Source: Lysobacter panacisoli (GTDB lineage: Bacteria; Pseudomonadota; Gammaproteobacteria; Xanthomonadales; Xanthomonadaceae). From it: a stretch of 64,000 bases of DNA. The number at the start of each line of letters is the position of its first letter. The first letter of the stretch is position 1. The position numbers and the translations under genes are program-made. The notes beneath the pieces were generated by a model. The model searched no databases and had not been told where the DNA came from. It worked only from the letters and a program-made list of their open reading frames with translations. Location of the stretch: NCBI RefSeq assembly GCF_009765165.1, contig NZ_VLNU01000001.1, positions 2,920,247-2,984,246 on the forward strand. The letters run 5' to 3'. Of this stretch, positions 16,283 through 25,097 are shown piece after piece.

Positions 16283-18240
16283 TGCCGATCAAGCGTGTTC
16301 AGTTCCCGGACGGGAGCATCAAGCGCGTAGAGGTGCCTGAGGGCGCTACGAACGAGCAGATCATCGCGTTCGTACAGTCTCAGCATGCGCAGCCCAAGGC
16401 CGCGCCAAAGCAGGCTGGAAACCGGACTGCCCAGCTTGCCGGACGCTCGGTTACACAGGGCGCTGCCGGCACGCTCGACATGATCGATCAAAGCGTGAAG
16501 TCGCTACCGGGCATGAGCTTGTTCAAGTTCGCGACCAATCGACTGCCGACCATTCGTGAAGCTGCACAGGCATTTCTGACCAGCCGCGATGTCGCGCGCC
16601 CGGAGACTCGTGGCGAGCGCATCGCGTCAGACGTTGGCGAGGCTGTTACTGGAGCCGCCCTTACTGGTGGTGCGGGGGTAGCATCTGGCGTGCGCGCCCT
16701 CGGCGCTAATCCCGTCATGCAGGCCATTAGCGCAGCAACGGGCGCAGGTGCGGCGAGCTATGCCAAGGAAGAGGGTGCCAGCCCGTTGGTGCAGTCGCTG
16801 CTTGGACTCGCTGGCGGGCTCGCTCCCGGCGCTGCCCGCTACACCGCCGCGGCCGGCGCGAGGGGCGTTACGCGAGGTGGCGAAGCGGGGCGTCAGCGGG
16901 TGCAGTCGAATATCGCTGACTTCGAGGCCGCAGGCACCACCCCAACCGTGGGGCAGGCGACTGAAGGTCGGCTTGCACGCGCTCTGGAATCGGCGCTTGC
17001 TCGCACTCCTGGTGCTGCTGGAGTGATGGCCGGGAAGAGCGAGCAGCAGGCGGCTCAGATTGGCAGCCGACTGGGCCAGATGGCTAATGAACTGTCGCCG
17101 CGTGCGGACGCAGTGACGGCTGGCCGCGCAATCCAGCGTGGCGTTGCGGGTTCCGCAGACGACACCTTCGCGAGCCGCACTGGCGCGACCTCCAACGCAC
17201 TCTACCGTCGCCTCGACCAAGCCATGCCGCAGGGGAACATCCCGGTGGCGAACGCTGGGGCAACCATCGCCGACCTCAATCCCGAGATTGTCGGCGCGCC
17301 AGCGCTCTCCCCACTGTTCCAGAACGCCCGCCTGCGCGGCATTCAGGAGGCTTTCGGTAAGGACGCCACGCCTGCGTCGCAGGGCCTTGGCGGCCCCGTC
17401 TCGCAGCGTCTTCCGTATGAGGGCGTGAGCAAGCTCCGCACGCTGGTCGGCAAGGAAGTCGAGCGCGGCGTGTTCAACCCGGACGTGCCTGTTCGTGACT
17501 GGCGTCAGCTCTATGGCGCGCTTTCTGAGGACATCCGCAGCGCAGCGGAGGGTGCTGGGCCTGAGGCCATCGGGGCCTTCAACCGAGCCAATCGCTACTA
17601 CCGGGCCGTGCAAGACCGTAGTGATGCCATTTCCAGCATCGTCAATCGCGACACGCCAGAAGCGATCTTCCAAGCAGCTACGCAGGGCACGAAGGAAGGC
17701 GCGTCTACGCTCTCCGCCATGATGAAGAGCCTGCCGGAAGGTTCGCGCAAAGAGGTTGCGGCCGCCGTCCTAAACCGCATGGGGCGCGCTACCAGTTCGA
17801 ACCAGAACGCGGCCGGCGACGCCTTCAGCACCCAGACCTTCCTGACGAACTGGAACAACCTGAGCCCCGCAGCCCGCTCGGCGCTGTTCAATCGATTGGG
17901 GCCGGAATTCCGCAGCCAGGTGGAGTCCATCACGCGAGTCGCGGACAACCTGCGTCAGGGCTCCAAGGTGTTCGCGAACCCGAGCGGCACCGGCGCGGCT
18001 GTCACTCAGGCTGCCGGCATCGGTTCACTCGCAACAGCTGGGCTGACGGGCAACTACCCGGTGGCTGGCGGCATTCTCGGATCAATGGCCGCGGGCAACC
18101 TTGCGAGCCGAGCCATGACTAGTCCTAACCTCGTCAACTGGCTTGGGCAACAGACGCAGTTTCAGCGAGGCAGTGGGATTCAGGCGCTGTTGCTAACTGC
18201 GAAAGAGGAAGAACAAGGTCGCCGACGCGCAGGCAATTAA
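16282..18240 (+). CDS. Large internal virion (DNA ejection) protein, 652 aa
   Basis: The protein starts MPIKRVQFPDGSIKRVEVPE and is the third gene of the ejection set. It is Ala/Gly-rich with hydrophobic stretches (about residues 110-185 and 585-630) that could enter a membrane, separated by long helical segments. The N-terminal 40 residues (PDGSIKRVEVPEGATNEQII) resemble a small motif that begins many phage ejection proteins. It overlaps the previous stop by one base. Its 3' end lies opposite a small minus-strand gene. Confidence 0.75.
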   Translation: MPIKRVQFPDGSIKRVEVPEGATNEQIIAFVQSQHAQPKAAPKQAGNRTAQLAGRSVTQGAAGTLDMIDQSVKSLPGMSLFKFATNRLPTIREAAQAFLTSRDVARPETRGERIASDVGEAVTGAALTGGAGVASGVRALGANPVMQAISAATGAGAASYAKEEGASPLVQSLLGLAGGLAPGAARYTAAAGARGVTRGGEAGRQRVQSNIADFEAAGTTPTVGQATEGRLARALESALARTPGAAGVMAGKSEQQAAQIGSRLGQMANELSPRADAVTAGRAIQRGVAGSADDTFASRTGATSNALYRRLDQAMPQGNIPVANAGATIADLNPEIVGAPALSPLFQNARLRGIQEAFGKDATPASQGLGGPVSQRLPYEGVSKLRTLVGKEVERGVFNPDVPVRDWRQLYGALSEDIRSAAEGAGPEAIGAFNRANRYYRAVQDRSDAISSIVNRDTPEAIFQAATQGTKEGASTLSAMMKSLPEGSRKEVAAAVLNRMGRATSSNQNAAGDAFSTQTFLTNWNNLSPAARSALFNRLGPEFRSQVESITRVADNLRQGSKVFANPSGTGAAVTQAAGIGSLATAGLTGNYPVAGGILGSMAAGNLASRAMTSPNLVNWLGQQTQFQRGSGIQALLLTAKEEEQGRRRAGN

Positions 18241-18366
18241 GCCAAGGATAGATGCGATCAGCGCGTACGCCTGAAGTTCGCTGATCACATCGGCGTCTTC
18301 CTTCCCGAACAACACGACATACCACCTCCGAGCGGTTTCTCCCGGGGTCTCTGACTTCTTGGACAT
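18193..18366 (-). CDS. Small antisense membrane protein, 57 aa
   Basis: This is the only minus-strand frame with gene-like features in the phage block. The ATG at 18366 (MSKKSETPGETARRWYVVLF) has GGAAGG upstream on its strand. The N-terminus is charged, and a single transmembrane segment (about residues 33-54, ending ATLFFLFRS) closes the protein. Its 3' end overlaps the end of the large ejection protein gene and its start lies just before the bidirectional-looking hairpin at 18397. A short membrane protein transcribed against the late genes is reminiscent of a lysogenic moron such as a superinfection exclusion factor. This is inference; it might also be untranslated. Confidence 0.5.
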   Translation of the reverse strand: MSKKSETPGETARRWYVVLFGKEDADVISELQAYALIASILGLIACASATLFFLFRS

Positions 18367-18396
18367 GTCGCCTTCCATCAAGGCGAAACCTACCAC

Positions 18397-18419
18397 AAGC
18401 CCCCGACCCCGGGGGCTTT
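18397..18419 (+). terminator. Hairpin before the tailspike gene
   Basis: A perfect 8-bp stem AAGCCCCC / GGGGGCTT with loop GACCCC is followed by only a short T tract. It sits between the ejection gene and the tailspike start and could slow or end late transcription. It is also immediately upstream of the minus-strand small gene. Confidence 0.55.
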
Positions 18420-18441
18420 GACATTTCAGGAGCCGCCAAGG

Positions 18442-19974
18442 ATGGCGACCGCACTACTCAGCCCCACCGCGAAGCAGCAGTTCCTTCTGGACGACGGTAC
18501 GCCGGCAGCCGGGGCGAAGCTCTTCACCTACGCGGCGAATTCGACCACGCCGCAGGCCACGTACATGAATCGGGCGGGGACGGTGGCAAACACCAACCCG
18601 ATCATTCTGGACGCGCGTGGTGAGGCGATCATGTACCTCACCCCAGGGGTGGTCTACGACTACCACCTCTACACCGCTGATGACGTCCTGATCTACACCC
18701 GCGAGGACATCATCGCGGACGCAGGCGACGCGGATGCGATTGCCTTCCTGCAGGACGGTTCGGGCGCGGTTGTCCGCAGCATCCAGTCCCGCCTGCTCGA
18801 TACGGTCAGCGTCAAGGACTTCGGCGCGGAAGGCGACGGGGTTACGGACGACACGCTGGCGATCACCAACGCGCTGGACTTCTGCAACACCGGCAACGCT
18901 CGAACGCTGTTCTTCCCGCCCGGTACGTACTGCATCTCCACGAACATCCTGATCCAGCGGCCCCTTTCGCTGAAGGGCTCGGGTGCGGGCTACCCGGGCT
19001 ACGTGGGCACGCTTGCCCAGACGGTCGGCACCACGATCAAGTGGACCGGCGCGTCCTATGCCGGCGCGATGTTCAACTTCAACAACATTGACTACGGCTC
19101 CGTCGGTATCGAGGACATCACTATCGATGCGGACAGCCTCGCCGACTACACCCTGCTGATCGATAACGTCGTCGGCTGGTACTCCAAGAACCTCATCTGC
19201 CGCAACTACCGCTTCGTCGGCCTGACCTTGCGCGCTACGGGCGCTGCTGGCCCGTACGGCGGCAAGACGATGAGCTTCTCAACATTCATCAATACAACGT
19301 TGCAGTCAGGCGTGACCACGGCGAAGGCCGGTCTTTGGCTGACGGGGAACACGGGGCAGGGCAACGCCTGCCACGTCGCCTTCTATAGCACCAACATTCA
19401 ACACGGCGGCGCGTCGCACGGCATCTACTTGGGTGGCTGCGACAACATCTCCATGCACATGACCATGATCAACGGCGCGCCGGGGACGACGGGTTATGGC
19501 GTGTACGTCGATCCCACGGAGATGACGAGCTTCCCGATTGGCAACTCGTTCTACCACCTGCAGTCGATGCGCGGCTGGTATCAGCCGGCCAGTACGGGAG
19601 TTGAGCCGGCGCACATCTACCACTACTCCACGGACAACGGCCAGCCGCTACCGATCACGAACGGGACCAACCTGTTCTACATCACCGACCGCATGCAGAT
19701 GTGCGGCGTCCGGTCGATTAGCCGCGGCAGCGTGCCGGGGCAGGGTAGCAACCTCATCCATGACTTCACGATTCCGAGCGGGACGGCGAACTACACCGTT
19801 ACCCTCCCGAACACCGAACTGGACGCGAATTACATGATCTTGCTGTCGGCAAAGGGATCGGGCGTTCTGCCTCCGCACAACATCAGTAATAAGACGACGA
19901 CCAGCTACCGAGTCGACATGACTCCAGCAGCCGCCACGGATGTGCCGTGCGACGCGCTGATGATCCGCTACTGA
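18442..19974 (+). CDS. Tailspike protein, pectate lyase-like beta-helix
   Basis: ATG 18442 is chosen because AGGAG (18428-18432) precedes it with good spacing. The 510-residue protein has an N-terminal head-binding domain (about 1-110) like that of P22-type tailspikes, with DDGTPAAGAKLFTYAANST and VVYDYHLYTADDVLIY. Next comes VSVKDFGAEGDGVTDD (about 124-140), the usual start of a parallel beta-helix of the pectate lyase 3 type, then beta-helix coils rich in Gly and Asn. A C-terminal domain follows. It should bind and cut a surface polysaccharide of the host and set host range. Confidence 0.88.
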   Translation: MATALLSPTAKQQFLLDDGTPAAGAKLFTYAANSTTPQATYMNRAGTVANTNPIILDARGEAIMYLTPGVVYDYHLYTADDVLIYTREDIIADAGDADAIAFLQDGSGAVVRSIQSRLLDTVSVKDFGAEGDGVTDDTLAITNALDFCNTGNARTLFFPPGTYCISTNILIQRPLSLKGSGAGYPGYVGTLAQTVGTTIKWTGASYAGAMFNFNNIDYGSVGIEDITIDADSLADYTLLIDNVVGWYSKNLICRNYRFVGLTLRATGAAGPYGGKTMSFSTFINTTLQSGVTTAKAGLWLTGNTGQGNACHVAFYSTNIQHGGASHGIYLGGCDNISMHMTMINGAPGTTGYGVYVDPTEMTSFPIGNSFYHLQSMRGWYQPASTGVEPAHIYHYSTDNGQPLPITNGTNLFYITDRMQMCGVRSISRGSVPGQGSNLIHDFTIPSGTANYTVTLPNTELDANYMILLSAKGSGVLPPHNISNKTTTSYRVDMTPAAATDVPCDALMIRY

Positions 19975-20153
19975 GCGGCTAATGAACCCAGACGGCCGGC
20001 CATGCGAATTGCTGCGGCTCTCCTGCGCTCTGCTGCCGCGCACTATTGGTCCGGTATCACTTTGCGTCCACGTGCCGGTGGGCAGACTTTTTTCGCCTCG
20101 CGGCGTCATGACCCACATGTAGCCCGGGGACTCCGATCCAAGGACGGGAGATG

Positions 20154-20188
20154 CCCGAGGCGGCGGGAGATCCGCCTCGGGCCTTTTT
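20154..20188 (+). terminator. Intrinsic terminator after tailspike
   Basis: A perfect 10-bp stem CCCGAGGCGG / CCGCCTCGGG with loop CGGGAGAT is followed by CCTTTTTG. It ends the phage late transcription unit about 180 bases after the tailspike stop. The rest of the gap 19975-20250 shows no gene. Confidence 0.85.
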
Positions 20189-20250
20189 GTGGTGTAGCAA
20201 TGGCCGCGGGCTGTCGCACCCAGTGAGACGGCCGGGCATAGGATGGCCTC

Positions 20251-20595
20251 ATGCTCCCCGCCGGCTTCCACTTCCAGCGTTACATCGACGGTCCCGGCCT
20301 CTACCTGGGCGACCGCGCCGTCGCAGCGGCATGCCTGGCCAACTACGATCCTGACTCCCCTTGGCGGCTTTGCCTGAATCCGACTGGGTTACCGCGCTAC
20401 GTCTTCACCCGGACGGAAGCTGGCGCGACTCGGTATATGGAGGCATGGGCGGTGAAGTGGGAGGCCGCGATCCGTGAGGCAGTAGAGCGCGGGCGGAACG
20501 GCCGTGAGCCGTCGGCCGTCACCGGTGGTGGCGAGCATGTCGATACCACCCATCCCCGCCGCGGATCGCGCCGCAAGATGAGGCTCCCGCCATGA
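20251..20595 (+). CDS. Hypothetical protein, 114 aa
   Basis: The ATG at 20251 gives a protein starting MLPAGFHFQRYIDGPGLYLG. It has a compact globular first part with Arg and aromatic residues and a disordered basic tail (GEHVDTTHPRRGSRRKMRLPP). The stop overlaps the next ATG by four bases. Located just past the phage terminator, it may be a phage-end cargo gene. No family is recognised. Confidence 0.65.
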   Translation: MLPAGFHFQRYIDGPGLYLGDRAVAAACLANYDPDSPWRLCLNPTGLPRYVFTRTEAGATRYMEAWAVKWEAAIREAVERGRNGREPSAVTGGGEHVDTTHPRRGSRRKMRLPP

Positions 20596-20828
20596 CCACG
20601 AAGCTCGCCTGGCCCCAAATCGAACCCCAGCTCCGGCAGCTACGCCTGTCCGCTGACGACCTGAAGGATCGCTTCCCCGAGGAGGGCGACTTCATGCCGC
20701 GGTTTGCGGACCTGGCCGACGAGATCCTCGAAGCGGCGAACGACGCCTGCATCGAGGACGCCAGCGTGCGAATCACCGACATGCTCATTGAGCTAGGCTA
20801 TGTGCCCGACGAACATCGGCAGCACTGA
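20592..20828 (+). CDS. Hypothetical protein, 78 aa
   Basis: The product begins MTTKLAWPQIEPQLRQLRLS, is acidic and helical, and starts by ATGA overlap with the previous gene, so the two form a pair. It ends ELGYVPDEHRQH. No motif is recognised. It is convergent with the SRAP gene on the other strand. Confidence 0.65.
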   Translation: MTTKLAWPQIEPQLRQLRLSADDLKDRFPEEGDFMPRFADLADEILEAANDACIEDASVRITDMLIELGYVPDEHRQH

Positions 20829-20851
20829 TCCATTCCTCATGCGCAGGCATG

Positions 20852-21808
20852 CTAGGCGGCCAAGCGGTGCTCGTAGTACGGGTGCCGCTTGTCCTCCAAG
20901 ATCATGTCCATCGCGGCTAGATTCGTCGGGTCGGGATTGAGCCAGGCATCGACGTGCTCCGGCTTGATGTTGATGATCGTCCGATCGTGCCCCGTCATAG
21001 CCACCTCTGGCTCGGGAACATCTGTAATGGCAGCGCACGACAGCAGTTCCTCAACGCCATCGGCCCAGCGGAACCAGAGGACGGGGATGTAAAGAGGCTC
21101 TCCCGTCTGTGGGGTGAATTCCAGCTCGATGCTCCGGGGTCGCTCGCCCTCGTTCAAAGCTCGATGCTCGTAGTCGTGCTGAGCGACGCTCTCGTAGAAG
21201 TGCGTTGCGACCATGATTCCGTGATGGTGGCCGTAGAGCTTCCGCCAGACCGTCTTCAGGTTGTCTCGCCTGGCGTTGTATGTGCCCGGCTTTGCCTTTT
21301 CGTCTGCAAGCGTCCAGCCAGGTAACCGGCACTGGTAACGCATCGGTTTGATGACCTTGCGGCCGTCCTCCTGCACCATCACCAGCGTGTAATCGCCAGG
21401 CCAGATCCGGTCGTCATCCTCGGCGGCTTCCACCCGAAGCAGTTTCGCGCCCTTGGCCGACTCAGCGGCGATCCGGTTCTGTGCGATGCGGATGACCTCC
21501 TGTGACTTTTTGGTAACCCGCTTCTGGAGGGCGGACTCGGCCTCGACGATCTTGGCCTGCTGCAGGGCGACGCGCTCCTCGATGCGAGCCAGCTCCGCAT
21601 CGCGAGCCTCGTCGATCATCCGCTTCACTTGGGACTCGAACTCGTCGCGAGGCTCGGCGAAGGCTTGCTCAATCGCTTTGGGAATCTTCGGGCTGCTGCC
21701 CTCCCGGCGCTCCCAGAAGATACGCGTGAAGTCGCCTACGCTAAGGATGGCGCCAAATTGGCGGGTGAACTTCTTGTAGTCGGCCCATATCTGGGCGGAA
21801 TAGCACAT
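20852..21808 (-). CDS. SRAP (YedK/HMCES-like) protein with internal coiled coil
   Basis: The 318-residue protein starts MCYSAQIWADYKKF, so Cys2 is available as the catalytic nucleophile that bonds to abasic sites in single-stranded DNA. Further family motifs are TYNARRDNLKTVW (the Asn near position 181), ATHFYESV (Glu) and TGHDRTIINI (His). Residues about 45-125 form a Glu/Arg/Ala-rich helical insertion (RMIDEARDAELARIEERV and following) absent from compact YedK proteins of about 220 residues. SRAP proteins shield abasic sites and are also found in phage genomes. It lies at the prophage edge, oriented against the late genes. Confidence 0.85.
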   Translation of the reverse strand: MCYSAQIWADYKKFTRQFGAILSVGDFTRIFWERREGSSPKIPKAIEQAFAEPRDEFESQVKRMIDEARDAELARIEERVALQQAKIVEAESALQKRVTKKSQEVIRIAQNRIAAESAKGAKLLRVEAAEDDDRIWPGDYTLVMVQEDGRKVIKPMRYQCRLPGWTLADEKAKPGTYNARRDNLKTVWRKLYGHHHGIMVATHFYESVAQHDYEHRALNEGERPRSIELEFTPQTGEPLYIPVLWFRWADGVEELLSCAAITDVPEPEVAMTGHDRTIINIKPEHVDAWLNPDPTNLAAMDMILEDKRHPYYEHRLAA

Positions 21809-21950
21809 GGTTACATCCCGCAGGGGGTAGCCGGACTATACCGCCGTCTCGGCGCCCTTCACCGCAGTTTGACGGCACCATTTCTACGGTCGCGCCCAGA
21901 GGAGGCGGTCAAGCTTGCAGGAGCGTTAAACAGACAGCAGAGGTGCCACC

Positions 21951-22355
21951 ATGCGATCGCTCTTGTTTGTGGAAGACAACGAGTTGTTGGCCGAGACGGC
22001 CGTGATGGCGTTGACCGACGTGGGCTTAGAAGTTCGGGCCGTCAGAGATGCAGAGAGCGCATGGGCGCTGCTTGAACAGCGACCATTCGATGCCGTGGTA
22101 GTCGATGTCCATCTTGCAGATGGCATTAGCGGGATCGAGCTGACCCGCAGAATATTGAAACACCACCCCGAGCTATCCGTAGTGCTGACGACCGCGTACG
22201 AAACCTCGGAGGTGGCCCTCCCTGACGGCGTCGTAGTGCTTCGGAAGCCCTATCTATTTCGGGAGCTCGTGCTCGCCGCTACTGGCGAGCAGGTGCCTGA
22301 CCTGTCGGGCGCGATTACGGCGAGCGACCGTTCCGATGGCCATCGCGCTGTGTAA
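21951..22355 (+). CDS. Single-domain response regulator
   Basis: The 134-residue protein starts MRSLLFVEDNELLAETAVMA after GAGGTGCCACC. It is a lone receiver domain: acidic pair E8/D9, phosphorylation site D52 (VVVDVHLADG), Thr at 80-81 and K99 (LRKPY). There is a short disordered tail and no output domain, so it should work through protein contacts, for example as a phosphate sink or a partner of a hybrid kinase encoded elsewhere. No kinase gene is adjacent. Confidence 0.85.
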   Translation: MRSLLFVEDNELLAETAVMALTDVGLEVRAVRDAESAWALLEQRPFDAVVVDVHLADGISGIELTRRILKHHPELSVVLTTAYETSEVALPDGVVVLRKPYLFRELVLAATGEQVPDLSGAITASDRSDGHRAV

Positions 22356-22484
22356 CGCCGAGTTGCCCACAGCGGTAGAGCATTGGCCGGAGGCGTTAAT
22401 GCTTGCTGGCGGTTTCACATTGCGCTAGCGAAGGTCAGCGTACACGTGCAGGGCCCCTAACCTTGGGGCGTTAGTGGAACAGTA

Positions 22485-22706
22485 ATGACGAGCAGGGAAC
22501 TAGACGGGCGTGCGTACCGCCTTTTGATCGGTGCGATAGGCGAGGGTGCACATGAGCTGTATGGGGCAAATTGGCGGCGTGCGGAAGCTGCGACCCTGGA
22601 ACTTTGGAAGGCCTATTCGCATGCTACGGGGCTCACTTGGGCAGACGTACGAGGGGATATTCATGAGGCATGGGAGAAGGCGCGCTTCTCACTAGTAAGT
22701 CACTAA
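22485..22706 (+). CDS. Hypothetical protein, 73 aa
   Basis: The product begins MTSRELDGRAYRLLIGAIGE and is an Ala/Trp/Glu-rich helical protein (ANWRRAEAATLELWKAYSH). An AACAGT leader gives only a weak ribosome binding site. Nothing identifies its function. It lies alone between the receiver protein and a small membrane protein. Confidence 0.6.
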   Translation: MTSRELDGRAYRLLIGAIGEGAHELYGANWRRAEAATLELWKAYSHATGLTWADVRGDIHEAWEKARFSLVSH

Positions 22707-22821
22707 GCGCCAAGAGCCATGTCCAGCGCTTTGGGGCGATCAGTGAGCGGCAGATGAACCCAAGGAGCGCTTGGGGCGCGTTTTCACAGTCCCATCTGCG
22801 CGACTCAGGCCGACTGGGCGC

Positions 22822-23088
22822 ATGAACTTGGAACGCGACTATCGCAAGAAGGAGCGCAAAGCGAGCGCTCGCATTTGGCAGGGTGCCGTGGTCGCGCTAG
22901 CGGCACTTCTACTCAATGGACTCTTCGCAACGATAAGTAGAGGGACTGGGGACGTTCTGAGGACCATCGTAGACATCCTCGGATGGGTCGTTCCGTTCGG
23001 ATTGTTCGCGATCGCGTTCGCGCTAGTCATCAGCGGCGCGTGGATGATCTGGCGACTCCGCGCCGCCTTCCCCTCGGCGCGCGGGTAA
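22822..23088 (+). CDS. Small membrane protein, 88 aa, two predicted TM segments
   Basis: Start ATG 22822 (MNLERDYRKKERKASARIW) is preferred; a longer frame from GTG 22771 adds residues without a clear reason. After a basic N-terminus there are two transmembrane segments (about 20-40 and 54-77) and an Arg-rich end. It is probably an inner-membrane protein. No family is recognised. Confidence 0.6.
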   Translation: MNLERDYRKKERKASARIWQGAVVALAALLLNGLFATISRGTGDVLRTIVDILGWVVPFGLFAIAFALVISGAWMIWRLRAAFPSARG

Positions 23089-23190
23089 GCCCGCAACGCG
23101 CCGCGGGCTTCTGCGCACGGGCCAGGCTGCCATCACGCAGGGCCCACGCGATCTCCTAGCAACATGCATTCTCCCTTGTGGAGACTGCCA

Positions 23191-24198
23191 ATGAAATCGA
23201 CCAAGAGCTCCAAACCGAACGCCTCGCTGCGTGGCCAAGCTGCAAAAACGGCTGCCCGGCAACGCAAGCTGCAGGACGTGATTGATAGTAAGGACGCGCG
23301 TACCAAGCCTACGAAGGGCGAGAAGGGTGCCGTCCAGGCGGGCGTGAAGATGCAGCCCGTCAAAATGCCCACGCAGCATTTGGACAAGCCCGGTAGCGAA
23401 GCCGACCTACGGTTGTCGCCGGCATTCGAGGCGTGGGATTACGCGGGCAGCGGAAAGCTAGCGGGATTTGCCGCCATCGTCACGGGTGCTGATTCGGGTA
23501 TAGGCCGAGCCGTAGCTGTGTTGTTTGCCCGCGAAGGTGCCGACGTCGCCGTGCTGTATCTGAATGAACACGAAGATGCCGAAGAGACGGCGCGCTGGAT
23601 CCAGCAAGAAGGCCGTCGTGCCATCCTAATTTCCGGCGACGTCCGCGACTCCAAATTTTGCAAGCGCGCTGCCGACAAGGTAGCCAAGACGTTCGGAAAG
23701 ATCGATGTGCTGGTCAACAACGCGGGGTTCCAACTGCACGCAGACCGTCTCGAGGATTTGAGCGATGAGCATCTGCAGGAGACCCTTCAGACCAACGTGG
23801 TCGGTTACATTCAAATGGCGCGGGCGTGCTTACCGCATATGCAACGCGGCGCCTCAATCGTCAATTGTGGCTCGGTCACGGGCCTGTTCGGTAGCCCAAA
23901 GCTTATCGACTACTCAGCCACCAAGGGCGCGGTGCACGCATTCACAAAAGCGTTGGCAGCCAACCTCCTTGAGCGCGGGATTCGAGTGAACGCAGTTGCG
24001 CCTGGACCTGTCTGGACGCCGTTCAATCCTGCCGATAAGCCGGCCAAGGAGGTGGCAGAGTTTGGGAAGGATAGCGCTATGGGCCGCCCCGCACAGCCCG
24101 AGGAACTATCGCCGGCGTTCGTCTTTCTCGCCTCTCCGGTCATGTCGTCTTATATCAACGGCATTGTTTTGCCCGTCATGGGCGGACCAAAGGGCTGA
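23191..24198 (+). CDS. SDR family oxidoreductase, stress-protein type
   Basis: ATG 23191 (MKSTKSSKPN) has GGAG seven bases upstream. A basic, low-complexity N-terminal extension of about 60 residues precedes the classical SDR core: TGADSGIG (98-105) for NAD(P), NNAG (176-179), then S228 and the YSATK pair Y241/K245. The C-terminal substrate loop ends in NGIVLPVMGGPKG. Length and N-terminal extension match the YghA / general stress protein 39 group of SDRs. It opens a set of stress-type genes (next: DUF2383-like protein, membrane protein, FAD oxidoreductase). The substrate is unknown. Confidence 0.88.
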   Translation: MKSTKSSKPNASLRGQAAKTAARQRKLQDVIDSKDARTKPTKGEKGAVQAGVKMQPVKMPTQHLDKPGSEADLRLSPAFEAWDYAGSGKLAGFAAIVTGADSGIGRAVAVLFAREGADVAVLYLNEHEDAEETARWIQQEGRRAILISGDVRDSKFCKRAADKVAKTFGKIDVLVNNAGFQLHADRLEDLSDEHLQETLQTNVVGYIQMARACLPHMQRGASIVNCGSVTGLFGSPKLIDYSATKGAVHAFTKALAANLLERGIRVNAVAPGPVWTPFNPADKPAKEVAEFGKDSAMGRPAQPEELSPAFVFLASPVMSSYINGIVLPVMGGPKG

Positions 24199-24329
24199 GT
24201 ACACCCGGCACTGCAACTGGACCAACATTCATGCATGGTGTCAGTAGGGTGTGAACACATTGCCGTTCACAACGTCGTCGCTGTGCGCATGTTGATACTC
24301 GGGTCTCGTATCCCTTAGGAAGTGCCAGC

Positions 24330-24782
24330 ATGTCAAAGAACGACCACGAAATCCGGCTCATCAATGGATTGATCGAAACGACGATCGATAGCGTCAATGG
24401 CTATCGGGAAGCCGCCGAAGACGCTGAGAACCCTGACTTCCGGACACACTTCTCGCGAAGGGCAAGTGAGCGTCAAGCGGCAGCGGCAGCAATGCAGGCC
24501 TACGTCGTATCGTTGGGTGGCAAGGCTGAAGACGAGGGCACCGTGCTAGCATCCGCACATCGAGTATTCGTCAACCTGCGCGCGTCGATGTCGAAGGGCG
24601 ACGAAGCGATCGTCATGGAGGTTGAGCGCGGAGAGGACCACATCAAGCACAAGTTCGAAGATGCACTCAAGGATGCCGAACTCTCGCCCCCCGCCCGCGA
24701 TGTGGTAACGAAGGCTTATGCCTCGGTGCGCGAAGGTCACGACGAGATGAGCCGACTCAAGCATAGACTCGAAGGCAAGTAG
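24330..24782 (+). CDS. PA2169-like four-helix protein (DUF2383)
   Basis: The 150-residue protein starts MSKNDHEIRLINGLIETTID and is predicted to be a four-helix bundle with ferritin-like character (NPDFRTHFSRRASERQAAAA in helix 2 and GEDHIKHKFEDAL in helix 3). It fits the PA2169/DUF2383 family. These proteins are found with stress and biofilm genes, with no known enzymatic role. The preceding AGGAAGTGCCAGC gives a usable ribosome binding site. Confidence 0.8.
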   Translation: MSKNDHEIRLINGLIETTIDSVNGYREAAEDAENPDFRTHFSRRASERQAAAAAMQAYVVSLGGKAEDEGTVLASAHRVFVNLRASMSKGDEAIVMEVERGEDHIKHKFEDALKDAELSPPARDVVTKAYASVREGHDEMSRLKHRLEGK

Positions 24783-24824
24783 GGCGCGTCGCGAGACATT
24801 AGGCCACGGGTTGCGGGGCGCTGC

Positions 24825-25097
24825 ATGGGTCCGGATGTCATCGGCTGGCTATCATCGGCGGTACTCTTGGCGACACTGATCCGCCAAATCGTCGTAACGG
24901 CACGCGACCCAGACGCGCGTGCCGTTTCGCGCTGGCTATTCTTGGGTCAATGTGTTGCCTCGGCGGGTTTCGTGGCATACAGCCTGCTGGTCGGTAACGG
25001 TGTTTTCATCGCTACGAACGCCGCCATCCTTCTCACGGCAATCGTGGGCCAAGTCATGGTGTCGCGCCGCAAGCGCGACCACGCGGAAGACCGCTAA
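24825..25097 (+). CDS. Small multi-pass membrane protein, SemiSWEET/PQ-loop-like
   Basis: The 90-residue product starts MGPDVIGWLSSAVLLATLIR and has three hydrophobic segments (about 5-22, 36-57, 59-78), ending in a charged tail (RRKRDHAEDR). Size, three helices and the N-terminal phrase resemble PQ-loop half transporters. No conserved Pro-Gln pair is visible, so that link is weak. The stop overlaps the start of the FAD oxidoreductase gene by one base, so they are co-transcribed. Confidence 0.65.
   Translation: MGPDVIGWLSSAVLLATLIRQIVVTARDPDARAVSRWLFLGQCVASAGFVAYSLLVGNGVFIATNAAILLTAIVGQVMVSRRKRDHAEDR

Noticed and set aside
1..20250. Phage integrase, repressor or att repeats
   Set aside because: None was recognised in the visible part; those regions probably lie left of the window, so no prophage boundary is claimed.
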